Below are positions 11,623 through 24,128 of a stretch of 64,000 bases of DNA, one piece after another. Origin of the DNA: Brachynemurus nebulosus (taxonomy: Eukaryota > Arthropoda > Insecta > Neuroptera > Myrmeleontidae); assembly GCA_035578155.1 (NCBI GenBank), contig JAPWDM010000005.1:50846454-50910453 (forward strand), given 5' to 3'. Both the position numbers and the translations under genes were made by a program. Numbering within the stretch: the first letter of the stretch is position 1; every line of letters starts with the position of its first letter. The notes beneath the pieces were generated by a model, which saw only the letters and a program-made list of their open reading frames with translations, had not been told where the DNA came from and made no database searches.

Positions 11623-13380
11623 GAATGTACAGCTTTCTTGTGTGCTTGGTCCTTTTCTTACGCGTTACTTTTAGATACATCCATCTAATTTACCCATCCT
11701 AACTATAATTTTTTTCCCTCTTATATTTGTCTGAGACATAAAAAAATATTGGAGTCAATAAGGAAATGTTCCAGTACAGTATGTTCCAAACAAGTTAATA
11801 AATATTTTGGGAGTATTTCAAATACACATCATATTGTAATAAATAAATAATAATAGTTTGTTTCACAAATAGTTACGAAACGAGATGACGTAAGAGTCTA
11901 CGTTTGGAATTATTATGGTGGCTTAAAATGTTTGGTGATAACTATTGAGCTGCTAAAATTTGTTTAAATCATTCAAAAGAAAATTTCAATTTGAGTTTTT
12001 TCTGCCGTACCGTTTGATCCAAATTTGTAAGTATTATTATAATTTGAATGACTATGTAAAAATAAATATACGTTAAGTAATAATTATTAATATTTTATAA
12101 TAATTCAGTTAATATTTTAGATTTCGACAGTGGTTGATACTGATTGGTCTTGACGATCTAAATTTTCGTGTTGAATACTATTAATCAACTTATTGTCACA
12201 ATTCATTTTGAAAAAAAGTTGCTTTTAATTGTCCATATAAATTAAGATGACCATTATTAACTCTGAATTTCATATGTATAAATGCAAAAAAGAACTTGCT
12301 TAATTGTTTGTGCTTATATCAAAAAAGGATAGAAAGTGGGATACGTTACTGTCTGTAACACAGAACAAATAGAACGAATATAACTGTCTCTTTTCTGCAA
12401 TCACTTATGTGCATTTTACAAAACTATGTTGTCATTGACTTACAAGCTACCAATGGGTGTGTTTCAATTGTTGTCATATTGTTGGTGTGGTTGGTGTTGT
12501 GTTACCGTGTATACGTACATCTACGTAGCGCATACATATTATATATTTTTTTTAACATATGCGTATACAAGACACGCATACACATAACCATTTAGCGCAC
12601 TACCACACACAACTCCGCGTGCACATATAGTGGTGGGATATCTTTTATCCTTTAGCATTACACTGATTTCAGTAGTATAGAAATATTACCGCTCGTTCTG
12701 TGTTATTCTGTGGTCTGTAATATGTAATCACCTTTTATATTTTATACTGTAATATTTTTTTTATGAAACTATTTTTCTGAGACTCACTGTAGCAGTTTAA
12801 AATGTTGTTATTAACATTATATTGTATTGTATACGTTAGAATAGGGGTGACTCCGTGGGCGTGACTCGTTCGTATGTGTTCTCCTACTGCGGTTTGACTG
12901 TTTTCATATGTATGAAAGAATGACGTATCGTATTTGCTGACCAAAATTAAACTTTTAAATAATAAAGAATTTATTAAGAAAAAACAAGAACAAGTATATA
13001 TATATATTTATATATTCAGATATCGCCAAAAAATCGAGTCCAAAATATATTTTTCCCCTAAAAAAGGGGAAATTCTATTTACGGTTTTGTCGTTTTGACG
13101 GTGCACGAGGAGGAGTTTATTATTTTGGTCAAATTATCTATGAAAATATTGAGAGAAAATGATTTTTAGTAGAAAAAATGGAAAGCTTATAGTTGATATA
13201 TAAGACATTTAAAGACATTTTGACATAAATATCAATAATTATTACGTAAATACGAGAAGAAAAATGTACATATTGGTAGATCTTGTTATAATCTGTATAA
13301 TAGAGCGCTCACTGTCTTATTGGGATTGGGAGGGGCAAAATATTCTCGTCGACGACAGCTACCGCTCTCTTAGATGGATT
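11623..13380. other. AT-rich stretch without a recognised gene
   Basis: Several short frames (for example at 12407 and 12735) have no recognisable domain. Short TA-rich tract at 12994-13016. No transposon ends with target duplications were found. Confidence 0.4.
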
Positions 13381-14430
13381 TAGGTACGATTGAAATAAAA
13401 GAGTTATGGACTTAGCCGATTATGATATGCAATAAGGTGACTTAGCTGTGTATAATATCTACTTACAGGGGTGAACTCAACATAATACCTACTGAAAATA
13501 AAAATACAAAATACTATTCCACACGATTTATTTTTAAACCACACAGTAACTAGATAAATTACTCTAAATACCGTATGGATCGCTAACTATATAAAATAAG
13601 AATTAAATAAAAAACTTGTTTTTGGGAATTATTTAACTTAATGTACAAAAAAATCTCTTCTGGTTTTAATTTAACAATATAAAAATAGAAGTTAAATTGA
13701 AAATAAAACAGCAATTTTCTTAAAAATTGTTGTTTTATTTCCAATCTACTCATATCCAAAACAACAACTCAATTTAATATCAAAATAATTACACAAAATC
13801 CAAAACTTCTTCAGATTACGTCTTTTTTTTACAAAAAGTTGGATAGGCGCGATATTTACTTATGCTGCCATACAACACAGATCTTTATTAGATATTATTA
13901 AAACTAAATCAGTATATATTCAAATTATTACACCTCGATACGGTCCTGTTACATAATTGTACTTCCCAGTACGTGCCAATACTTAATTACGAAAAAAGTG
14001 AATTAAATTGAGAAAACTTATTTCTTTTCTACTGTTTCTTTTTTCTTGAATTACTAGATGATAAATTCTTCTTTTTTGCTAAATTAGGAGACATAATTTG
14101 TATTAATTTATCAATAATTTAAACAAAAACAAAGACTCCTGGTTTTGAATCATGCACTTTAACGAACAAGAATAATGGCTATGAAAAGTGAAAAGCCCAT
14201 TTTGATTGGCTGTAATGGACTTAGGCACGTTTGATTCGTAATCTTCAAGGGACTTAGGTGACTTTGAAAAAATATCCAATCTTTTAATCATCATTTCCAT
14301 GGGATAGAGTGAACATAGGCTCGATTTATATACTCGAAAATACGCCTGTTAAGATCGAAAATTAGACAGTATGAAAAAACATGAAATTGTCGGTAGTGGA
14401 CTTAGGCGCATTTGAAATGCATCGACACAA
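13380..14430. repeat. Region with repeated GGACTTAG motif
   Basis: GACTTAG(G/C) recurs at about 13412, 13438, 14217, 14251 and 14398, partly with a following C(G/A)C(A/G)TTTGA. The last copy is part of a segment also found in reverse at 5475-5512. A 20-bp hairpin of AAATAAAACA.CAATTTT lies at 13697-13741. Probably decayed repeat; boundaries unclear. Confidence 0.35.
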
Positions 14431-15000
14431 ATATTCCTGTAGATATGTAGTTATTTCCCCATTAAGCACATTTGTAAATTTTCTAAAATTTGTTAGTAAT
14501 TTTTCGAATAAGATCTCAAAATTAAATAAAAATTAAAATATTTTCCACAAAATAAATTGTTAATGTTTTATTAAGTTATTCGAAACGCATTCTTTAGTTT
14601 TCGATTCAATATATTAAAACTTCAGTATTATGTCGTCTCTATAAGTCAAACAGCTGTAATCATTTTTCACATTATCATAATCATTGAATAAATTAATTAT
14701 AACATCCATATCTTTAATAAATTTTAGAAAAATTAGGAAAACTTTTATATGTGGAGTACAAAATTTAAAAAAAAAAAAAACATCGGTTAATCATACATCG
14801 TCGTCCTTTTGACGCACACTATTTCAGTATAAAAAAAACGACAATAGCTATGAACAAAATTTATACGTCTTATGTGTTATTATAATAACAAATAAATTAG
14901 ATAACAGAAGTTTCACAGCAAGCAAGTAAGGACAAGTTGTAGTATTGGAGCAGGTAGAGAAGTTCGTTCGTCGTTTTGACGAGTACGTATGATTCTAGGG
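14431..15000 (+). mobile_element. piggyBac-like MITE copy 2 (left-truncated)
   Basis: Closely matches 9340-9910 over the whole length, including CATCGTCGTCCTTTTGACGC and the end ACGTATGATTCTAGGG at 15000. The following target is CTAA rather than TTAA, so the right flank has mutated. The left end is lost at the junction with the 14398-14426 repeat piece. Confidence 0.8.
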
Positions 15001-15257
15001 CTAATAAGATAAAGACATTTATACCATTTATACCTATATAGTCGAGTATACTCATATACAACGATTTTATGGTTTTATAAACTTTATAAATATACACACC
15101 ATACGCTTTCATATTTAGTAGTCCACTGTATTAGAAGTAAATTTTTATACCGGTTGAAACTGGTTACAATGAGTTATAATTAATTTATTGTTAAACAGTT
15201 GAAATATCAGGTAAAGGAACTTTGTTAACAGTTAAAAGAAATTTAAACTCTCATTTG

Positions 15258-15260
<3 letters not shown>

Positions 15261-15340
<80 letters not shown>
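15261..15340. repeat. (TA)n microsatellite, about 40 units
   Basis: Uninterrupted TA run of about 80 bp, not embedded in an R1 copy. Confidence 0.95.
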
Positions 15341-15344
<4 letters not shown>

Positions 15345-16049
15345 GTTTATTTTTCACACCTTATTAATGGTATATACAATCCGCGCATCTACGCAGTAAA
15401 CTTCCCTCGGGGGCCGGAAATATTTTTAAAGAATTAAATAATAAAAACTTTATATGTACCTATAAATAAATTCCCGAATTAATTCAGCATGGGTAAACAT
15501 TAAACATACACATTTTAAATAACGAATAATAACAGGAAGTACAATAACAGTAAGCTCAAAAAAAATATAAAAGCAAACAATTAATTACTTTTATTATAAT
15601 TACATTTACACAGTTTGCCATTCACACATTTAAATACAATTACAAAAAGATAAAAAATAAAATAAATAAATAAATGATAATAATATAAAATTATATTTTT
15701 ATGTGTTATCCATCTGTAAGTGTTTACAGATATCATCACACAGAGAGTATGTTTGTTACTGGTCAATATCTGTTTGCAGTAACATCGCACACATATGTAT
15801 GTGATGACTGATTGCGATCGGCCTCTACAGTTATTACACAGATATTGTGTACCTAGACCGTAAAGTGTTTATTATTATTATTATAAAAGTATTTTTCTTA
15901 GGTCACCAGAATTTCCTCATGATAGCCTTTTGATTATCGTATCATTTCTCACGTCAAAGACGTAAATATAAAATATACTTAAGTCGGCTTATCATTTATC
16001 ATTTATCAATATCATATTTTTTATTTTCAAGATTTTCAATATGGACTTA
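15341..16049. other. AT-rich stretch without a gene
   Basis: No gene or transposon boundary supported. Short TATTATTATTAT tract near 15869. Confidence 0.4.
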
Positions 16050-16051
16050 TA

Positions 16052-16369
16052 CAGTCTGTTTCAAAGAAGTAAGAGCATACAAAATTTAACATAGGAACAA
16101 ATTGTTGCGATCAGAGCACGAGACTATTTTCTATGTTTTTGCTAAGCATTATTTGTTATTGAATAGTAAAATTCAGTGTTAATTAAATAAATTTATTTAT
16201 AATTATTCCAATAAATTTTTTTCTATTGAGTTTTAATTATTTTAAAATATTATTTTGCTGCAATGTCATTTCACTTTATGTTAAATATCCAATGAAAACA
16301 AAATAGAGCATAAGCACCTTTGATCACCATGCTAAAATTTATATGTTCCTAGTTGCTTGAAACACCCTG
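16052..16369. mobile_element. 318-bp TA-flanked MITE (mariner-type ends)
   Basis: Ends CAGTCTGTTTCAA (16052) and TTGAAACACCCTG (16369), with matching subterminal parts (GAGCATA / TATGTTC), flanked by TA at 16050-16051 and 16370-16371. CAGGGTGTTTCAA is a common form of Tc1/mariner-type MITE terminus in insects. No coding capacity. Confidence 0.7.
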
Positions 16370-16835
16370 TATGGTTTACATCATTTTATTGAACTTATCT
16401 TAATATACGGTATAACCTTGATTTCGAACATTTGAAAGACAATTAAGAGAAATAAATATTTGGTACTAATATAGCACCCCATTTACCAAGTCGTCCCATT
16501 CTTTTAGAAAGATTTTTAAAATTAATATGTAGCATTTATATAGAGCGGAAACTGTATATTTTTAATTATCTAATAAATAAGCTTATCTTGCTACAAATAT
16601 ACTTTAAAATATTTACTTGAAGCTGAGCTTATTACAGGCAGGTAATAAATAATCTTCACTAATGAATAAAGCTGAGTAAAGCTGTTCCCAACTAATCTTG
16701 CCTAACTATTCTATCTGAAAAAATTTAAGACGGAGATTTTATTTAGGAAACATTTAGGAGTATCTTATGAGTGTAAATTCAAATTGGCGGGATGGTGAGA
16801 TGATGCTTTAGCCACCACTTGGACTTGGACAGTTA

Positions 16836-17569
16836 GGCCGGATTTACACGAGTTTAGTAACTAAAGCAGGTTACTAAAGCAAGTAGCTAAATTGAATAAT
16901 TTTTTTATTTAGTGGCTGTCTACACACAGTTTAGTAAATTGATTTAGTATTAGTTGAAGTAGTAATATATAACCTAGTAAAACTGACATAGAAAATGGTA
17001 CATAGTCATCAATAAATTCGTTGTGCACTATAAAAATGTATCAGATATGTTTGAACTGACTTGTTGGTTCGACCTTTTAATGTATTTATATATGATTTGT
17101 CCCAAATATATTCCAAAAAATGGAAAAAAAAATATTATATATATTTTTTTATTATTATTAGATGAAGAGTGGTTGTCAAACGAATTTCAGTTTTTTATCG
17201 AGTTGCCTTCAGTGACTTTTTTTGATATTTATAATTTATATACTACAATAAGTATAAAAATTCCCCAAAAAATATTTGCAATAAATAAATATTTACGCGC
17301 CTATATTTGTATATTTAAATCTACTAAACACTTTACTAAACTGATGTGTTTACATTGGTACAAATAACAGCAAGTTAAAAAAAAATAAAGTGGGGGTAAG
17401 CTACTTGCACAAGTAAATAGAACAGGCTTCTATTTACTTGACTAAACAGATTACTAAATTTCTTACTTGCACTTGCACTAAATACAACTGTCTACATGAC
17501 AAAAGTAACTAAATTTAGTAACTTGATTAAGTAACCTGCTTTAGCTACTAAACACGTGTAAATACGGCC
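16836..17569. mobile_element. 734-bp Harbinger-like MITE, TTA duplication
   Basis: Ends GGCCGGATTTACACGAGTTT (16836) and CACGTGTAAATACGGCC (17569), both flanked by TTA (16833-16835, 17570-17572). Subterminal AAAGCAGGTTACT / AGTAACCTGCTTT continue the inverted repeat. A 3-bp TTA target fits PIF/Harbinger. The open frame around 17023-17367 is AT-biased and shows no transposase motif. Confidence 0.75.
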
Positions 17570-17817
17570 TTATTGTGAAATACCTCAACAACGGTGCATA
17601 CAACAAAGAAAATGGTAAGAACAAATTTTGTAGAGAGTTCAATTTTACTTAATTTTTGTCTGAAATATTATCCGAAAAAATTCGTATTTTTTAATGCCTG
17701 ATTCGCCGAAAATTCATGGATCCATTTTTTTGGAAATATCTCGTTAACGATGCTTCGCGTATCGATAAAATTAAATCTTCAAGTGAATAATTCAGTAAAT
17801 CGCGTACTGTACTATTA

Positions 17818-19407
17818 GACCAATCAAATTAACTCATTTAGAGGGAAATAAAACAAAAATTATTACCTAGACTTTTATTAGTGCAAATGGTAAAGAGGGT
17901 TATAATAAACGTAAAAAATATAAATGCGGAGCAGGGAGGTGGAGGGCTCATTTGGAGGGTCCCAAAAGGATGAAAAATTATATTTTTGCAATTTCTGACG
18001 AAAGTCGAAATCAAAGGAAAAATTATCCTTAACAAATGTTGTAGATCATGCAAAAGTCTACAACTTTTATAGAGGTCACTTTTTTACATAACCTCAAAAT
18101 TTCGAAAAAAAATGCGAATTTTCTTGTTTTTTTCTTTATTTCATTTTATACTTCTCATTTCTACAAAAATAACTTAATTTTGACGAAACTTGTTGAAAGT
18201 ATACCTTTCTGGGTCTTAAATAACCACAAGTTCTTTCGGGTAAAAAAATTAAGAAGTTTCCGAGAAGTTTGAGAAGTTTCATTTGTTTTGGTCCGGGACC
18301 CTTTTTTTTTCAAGAAAAGATTCTACTTAAAAAAATCATGGCACACAGTTTTGCCGGTGCTCAAAATTAAAAAAATATTGGTAGTTTCATTTAAGAACAT
18401 GCTCAAAAATGCAAAAGAAAAAAAAATAAACAACAAAAAATTACTCTTACAACAATGAATTTTTCAATAATTCTTGACAATTTGGTGAAATTTTTGAAAA
18501 ATTTCAAAAACTGATTACACCACTCAATTGTACGGAAAAAAATACTTTATTGTTTGATTCGAAACATTATTTTTATTGAGTATTGCTATAAATATATCTA
18601 AGTCGAAAAAATAAAATTTCGAATCCAACAATGAAACACAGTTTCTTTCGTATTTTTTTCCGTACAATTGAGTAGTGTAATCAGTTTTTGAAATTTTTCA
18701 AAAATTTGACCAGATTGTCAAGAATTACTGAAAAATTCATTGTTGTAAGAGTAATTTTTTGTTATTTATTTGATTTTCTTTTGCATTTTTGAGCATGTTC
18801 TTAAATGAAACTACCAGTTTTTGTTCTTTTACCAAAAAGTGCATGCCAAGCCGAAAAAAATGAGCACCGACAGAACTCTGTGCGATAAGTTTTTTTTTTT
18901 TAAGTAGAATCTTTCCTTGAAAAAAAGTGTTCCGGACTGAAAAAAATGAATATCTCGGAGATTTCTTAATTTTTTTGCCCGAAAAAACTTGTGGTTATTT
19001 AAGACCTAGAAAGGTATACTTTCACCAAGTTTTGTCAAAATTAAATTATTTTTGTGGAAATGAGAAACATAAAACGAAATAAAGAAAAAAACAAGAAAAT
19101 TCGCATTTTTCTCCGAAATTTTGAGGTTATATTAAAAAGTAACCTCTACAAAAGTTTTAGATTTTTGCATGATCTACAACTTTTGTTACGGATAATTTTT
19201 CGTTTGACTTCGACTTTCGCCGGAAATTGCAATAATATAATTTTTCACCCTTTTGCCCCCCCACCGTCCCAAAAAAAAAAAAATCAACACCCCACTGCCC
19301 CTCCGCAACATTTATTTTTTTTACGATTACTATAAGCGTCGTTACCATTACCTCTTATAAAAGTCTAGGTAACAATTTTATTTTCTCTATGTGTAATTTG
19401 ATTGGAC
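17818..19407. mobile_element. 1.6-kb foldback element, TA-flanked
   Basis: Long imperfect inverted arms (about 17818-18600 and 18630-19407) with ends GACCAATCAAATTA and TAATTTGATTGGAC, flanked by TA. Mirror landmarks include ATCATGCAAAA.TCTACAACTT, AAAATTTCGaAAAAAAATGC, AAATAACCACAAGTTCTTTC, GAACATGCTCAAAAATGC and TTTTTGAAATTTTTCAAAAA. The centre lies near 18610. No transposase; frames on both strands mirror each other. Confidence 0.8.
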
Positions 19408-19409
19408 TA

Positions 19410-19738
19410 TATATAGCATTACATATATTTTAAAGATAAACTTGATGTAATTTTTCTAAATTCATGCAAAATAATACCAATTTATTTAAGTAATTTATTC
19501 AAAATATGTGCACTAGTTTGACGCAATTATTGATAAAACCAACACAAAATTTATTAAACTTGTACAGATTTTCAATTTTTTTTTTTTTTTTTTTATAATA
19601 AATACATTTTATATCTAATAAATTCTTATAAAATAGTATTTTTGTAATTCAAAATGCGTATTAATTTAATTTTTTAAACAAATTATGTAACTGTAAATTT
19701 GAATATAACAAACAATAAGTTATGTAACCGAGTTTTTA
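19410..19738. other. AT-rich stretch with poly-T
   Basis: Contains a T run of about 18 at 19577-19594; otherwise no structure recognised. Confidence 0.4.
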
Positions 19739-19742
19739 TTAA

Positions 19743-20824
19743 CCCTAGAATCATACGTACACGTCCAAATGACGAACGAACTTCTCTACCTGCTCCAATA
19801 CTACAACTTGTCCTTGCCTGCTTGTTGTGAAACTTCTGTTATCTAATTTATTTGTTATTATAACACAAAGCAAATGTATAAATTTTGTTTTTGTTTGCCG
19901 TCGTTTTGGGTAAATTGAAATAAGATGCGTCAAAAGGACGACGATGTATGATTAACCTATGTTTTTTTTTAAAGATTTTGTATTTCACTTATAAAAGTTT
20001 TCCTACTTTTTTTAAAATTTATTAAAGATATGGATGTTATAATCAATTTATTCAATGATTATGATAATGTTAAAGATGATTACAGCTGTTTGACTTATAG
20101 AGACGATATAATACTGAAGTTTTAATATATTGAATCGAAAACTAAAGAATACATTTCGAATGACGTAATAAAAGATTAACAATTTAATATTAATAGATTT
20201 GAGCGTTACTTTATGGTATTCCATATTTGTAAATAATAAACAAATACTTTACTCTGCAAAATACCACGTTTATTTTTGAAAAATAAACGTGGTATTTTGC
20301 AAAGTAAAGTATTTGTTTATTATTAACAATTTATTTTGTGGAAAATATTTTAATTTGTATTATTTTTTGAGATCTTATTCGAAAAATTACTAACAAATTT
20401 TCGAAAATTACTAACAAATTTTCTAAAATTTACAAATGTGCTATATGGAAATAACTACATATCTATAGGAATATTTATGACTGAGAAATTTCACATTCTG
20501 TAAAGTCACACATGTCCACTGACTCATAATAGTTCAAAAATTAATTATTTGAAAGACATGTTTTATGATACAATTGATGTATTTATCTATGTTTTAATTT
20601 TTATAATGAAAATATGCTTTGATAAAAAGATTAATAAATATTTATATTAAGAAATTTTTCCAAATCCAATTATTTTAAATATTTTGTTCGCTTTTGTAGT
20701 ATTGTTATGTAAAAAAAATGTTTTTTTGCAAATAAACTCTAAAACTCTCCGTAAAAAGTCCATTCGTCAAAATGACGCCGATGTATGATTAACTTTACTC
20801 GTAGACCAACGTATGATTCTAGGG
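19743..20824 (-). mobile_element. piggyBac-like MITE copy 3 (both ends intact)
   Basis: 16-bp inverted ends CCCTAGAATCATACGT (19743) and ACGTATGATTCTAGGG (20824), each followed by TTAA (19739-19742, 20825-20828). TTAA plus CCCTAGAA is the piggyBac signature. Subterminal TGACG motifs and CATCGTCGTCCTTTTGACGC, here in reverse, are shared with copies 1 and 2. No transposase frame, so mobilisation would need a partner. A second, smaller element is inserted at 20187-20321. Confidence 0.9.
20187..20321. mobile_element. 135-bp hairpin insertion with 12-bp duplication
   Basis: Inserted in piggyBac copy 3. The host ATTAACAATTTA is present on both sides (20175-20186, 20322-20333). The insert contains GATTTGAGCGTTACTTTATG, a partner of the leader of the element at 27331, followed by a hairpin with arms of about 46 bp at 20231-20324 and a 2-bp loop. 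Long duplications are unusual for DNA MITEs and more like target-primed insertion. Confidence 0.75.
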
Positions 20825-20828
20825 TTAA

Positions 20829-21993
20829 AAATAAAATAATTATAACTGTAAGCTTGGCGAATGAATAAAGTTACACCTACAGAATTATCGAATCACTAGA
20901 GAAGATGCTCTCAGTCATGCTTTTATTAAGTGATAGCCTGATAGTTTTTCACGAATTTGTAACATGCTACAGACGAGATCCAACTGTATATCAATATACA
21001 ATGCGCTTGCGTAGTTTGAAACTAATGCGGTAATGTAGAGTGATTAAATTCCCACCATAAAAATTTGATATTGGAAAACTTTAAAAAAAAAAATATTCCA
21101 AATTTTCATTTTCACTATTGAAATTTCAATCGAAAGTTTGATAACCTGATCTTATATTAATTTGTCTTGTAATCAAATAGTTGTTCTCTGAGGATAAAAT
21201 TCCCATTATTCTAAATGTGGAACATTATGAATGGAATATCATTAGAAGTTACATAATCAGAGTTTACTATTTTTATCAGAGGAATCTGATAGAATAAACT
21301 TGATGATGAAAGAACCAAAAATTCTTACATTATATATTATGTATATGCTTTTTTGATTTGCTCTTCGATACTCTAGTGACCTTTGAGAGGTATTTAACAT
21401 TAATTAAAACATAATTTTATAACGATTATTAAAAAAATTGAGGAAACTGAAATGTAAAAATTAGCGGGTCTTTCAATGGTCATTAAGACAGTGCCGTACG
21501 TGTCAAAAAAATTTGAGATTATACATATATATTATAGTCCGTTGATCTCCACTTAATCGGCGAAATTATATTTTTCTGTTTCATGTGATTTTCGAGTTAT
21601 AACAGATCAGTGAGCCCTTTAAGAAGCTCAACGGACTGTTTGAGAGGAACTTCAAGTTCAGATTCGTGATTAGCGTTGAAAAACACAAAACGTATATTTT
21701 TAAATTTTGACAGATATATTTTTTAATCATACGATTTGCACTATAACTGACCAGCATTATGCATCTAGCAGATTTTTCAGTTTTTCAAATTAAATTACTC
21801 AAATAGGTACACAGAATTTATTAAAATTGTTTGTTGAAATGTTTATTTAGAATTTTATCTTTAGCCGAAGATATTTATTTATTCGATTAAATATTGGTTT
21901 ATAGTTCGTTTTAGGAAATCCCTCATTAGCTGTGTGTTCAAAAACTAATTTTTGTAAATTTTTATTTTCAAAATTGTTCAGAAATTTTTTATC
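20829..21993. other. AT-rich intergenic DNA
   Basis: No gene, transposon end or structured repeat could be supported. Confidence 0.4.
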
Positions 21994-21996
21994 TTT

Positions 21997-22306
21997 GGGC
22001 CGATTCGTATCGGCGTAAGCCAAAGCCACTTTCGCTCATTTTGAACTCAGCTCTTGTTTTGACTCACATTTGACTTGCTTGTGACATTTTTGTATATTCC
22101 TGTCTCACTTTCCATGTTCTGTATACATCGTATACAGTATACGATGTATACCGAACGCTAATACTTGACCCTTCTCTCTAGAACATGGAAAGTGAGACAG
22201 GAATATACAAAAATGTCGAAAGGAAGCCAAATGTGATTCAAAACAAGTGCAAATTGATTTAAAATAAGCGCAGTTGGCTTTGGCTTACGCCGATATGAAT
22301 CGACCC
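21997..22306. mobile_element. 310-bp foldback MITE downstream of cabut
   Basis: Ends GGGCCGATTCGTATCGGCGT (21997) and the near-complement ending GAATCGACCC (22306), flanked by TTT. Arms continue through TAAGCCAAAGCCA / TGGCTTTGGCTTA, then GACATTTTTGTATATTCCTG and CTCACTTTCCATGTTCT. They converge on a central palindrome of GTATAC repeats (22122-22152). Superfamily uncertain. Confidence 0.75.
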
Positions 22307-22318
22307 TTTGTGTATAAT

Positions 22319-22489
22319 GGCCTAACTACATTCTCGTCGAAGTAGGAAGAGGTTCCTCGTTGAGGTTGGCCGAGGCATATGAATAGTATTATAACACCAA
22401 CAACGAGGAACAACGAAGCGACCGTCTACACGTGTTCTATGGTCTACACTCTCGTACTTCGGTCAACTTCGCGAGAATGTAGAGGGACC
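22319..22489. mobile_element. 171-bp MITE, CTACATTCTCG ends
   Basis: GGCCTAACTACATTCTCGTC (22319) is mirrored by GCGAGAATGTAGAGGGACC (22489). The interior repeats CGAGGAACAACGA-type strings. Target duplication unclear; a Harbinger-like assignment is only a suggestion. Confidence 0.55.
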
Positions 22490-22627
22490 TTTAAATGTTA
22501 ATGCAAAAAAATAACATACATTAGAATGTTTCTATTGCAGATTGCACCAATCGCTTTTAAAAAAGTCTGTGCGCATGTGCGAGGCCATCAGTTGAATGGA
22601 GATACATCACAATGAGTGCCTTCGTTA

Positions 22628-23083
22628 AGCCGCTGCTACACGATGCTACGAACACCTTCCAACATTCGACGTTGGATGGTTCATAGCATCGTGTAGCCGT
22701 TGTTCGAACCTACGAGTGTCCAATGTCGAGCGTCAAACGTTCGCATTTGGTCGTGTCCCGTTCGATGTCGGTATTCTTGCACCGAGTCAAAGGGATGCTT
22801 CGAACGTTTGAAGGTCAATGTTGGTTGCGTTGGTTGGTTCGACTCAGCAGCTGCACGACTCGTTCATGTGAAGAGAGACAACATCAGTGTATAACATTAG
22901 AGATAACATCAGACAGATAACAGCGTTGTCCACTAAGTACCAACACATCATCATTCGTATTGGATCAAACATTCGGTTCACCGTGTAGCAGATACATTCG
23001 TCGCATCAACTATCGAACTTAATTGCCTCAAACGTTCGATCGAACGTTGGAAGGAACGTTCGTAGCATCGTGTAGAACCCGCT
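22628..23083. mobile_element. 456-bp Harbinger-like MITE, GC-richer
   Basis: Ends AGCCGCTGCTACACGATGCT (22628) and CATCGTGTAGAACCCGCT (23083), both flanked by TTA (22625-22627, 23084-23086). Subterminal TACGAAC.CCTTCCAAC/GTTGGAAGGAACGTTCGTA mirror each other. AACGTTCG/CGAACGTT occurs many times inside. Its base composition is clearly GC-richer than the flanks. Two overlapping short frames inside are not convincing genes. Confidence 0.7.
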
Positions 23084-23087
23084 TTAG

Positions 23088-23245
23088 CCTCATCGCTTAT
23101 TACTTCTAAATGATGTAGGCACATGCGCACACTAATTAAAAACTGCGCGAGAATTGGCGGGAATTAGCAATGTCAGTCCCCGCGCAGTTTTTAATTAGTG
23201 TGCGCATGTGCCTACATCATTTCGAAGTATGTAAGTGATGAGGGC
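23088..23245. repeat. Perfect 42-bp-arm hairpin
   Basis: Arms 23108-23149 and 23181-23222 are exact inverted copies (AAATGATGTAGGCACATGCG...). A weaker outer extension, CCTCATCGCTTA / TAAGTGATGAGG, reaches 23088 and 23245. Loop 31 bp. It abuts the previous MITE. GTGCGCATGTGC also appears at 22568. Confidence 0.8.
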
Positions 23246-23483
23246 AACGAAGACACTCAAAACCTAAAAGGTTCAGATTCAAAATTAGTACATATGTGTA
23301 TGTACCTTATTGTAGCTGTTTTTTTATAGGCACTCATAGGTAAAAATCTTTTGTATAGTCCAGTTAACTTAGCATAATAATTATTGTAACTACATATTTT
23401 AGAGTTACTGATTTACATATTTATTTTTGGAGATAGGGAGGTATAAAATAATATGAAAACGAATAATTTAAAAATAAAAATAA

Positions 23484-24128
23484 ATTTTTTTATTAAACAT
23501 AGTAAATTTTTTTTTACAATCTTGATATTTTTTTTTTCATAAAAGAATATCTAGTATAAATTCTATGTAATATGTATGTACATAAAATAATCAATCTTAT
23601 AAGAACTAACAATTAATCAGTAATATAATTAATAATCTTTTTTGTAGTAAAAATAAATAATCGTAATTTAAATAGAGAAGTACATCACAGTTATCATTTT
23701 TAATAACACAATAAAATTGACTCTTTTTGTTTACAAATAAATGAAAAGTAAAGCTCATTTCACACATCAACGTTTACATGTTAATGAGTTGCTGCGTCAA
23801 AAAAAAGAAAAATAAAAAAATGAATTCTTTCTCGCGTAGTGTAACGAATGAATGATTCTTAATAAAAATTATGTACCGTTATATTAATCAGTCTATAATA
23901 CAGCATAACAACGCATTAAAACATAAACGCTACTGAGTTGTCGATTAAAAACGATAGATAGTGGAATGTTCAACGCAAAATTCAAAAAAACAGAAAAAAT
24001 GCAAACGTTCACAAAATATATGGTATGAATGATATAGATATACATATATGTGTTTATAATGTGTATATACAGGTCGGTGTATATTAAATGACATCAATGC
24101 AGTGGCAAGTGACATACGGTTTGCCAGT
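23484..24128 (-). other. cbt: cabut 3' untranslated region (inferred extent)
   Basis: Sequence following the TAG stop of cabut, AU-rich on the transcript strand. The first AATAAA-type signals on the minus strand that I see are near 23484-23490, with another near 23415. That implies a 3'UTR of about 0.6-0.7 kb. The true cleavage site is not determinable from sequence alone. Confidence 0.4.

Noticed and set aside
17023..17367. 114-codon frame inside the Harbinger-like MITE as a transposase remnant
   Set aside because: AT-driven composition and no DDE or MADF/Myb-like motif.
22700..22920. Two overlapping frames in the GC-richer block near 22.8 kb
   Set aside because: Both lie inside the 456-bp TTA-flanked MITE and reflect its composition; no start context, splice sites or domain.
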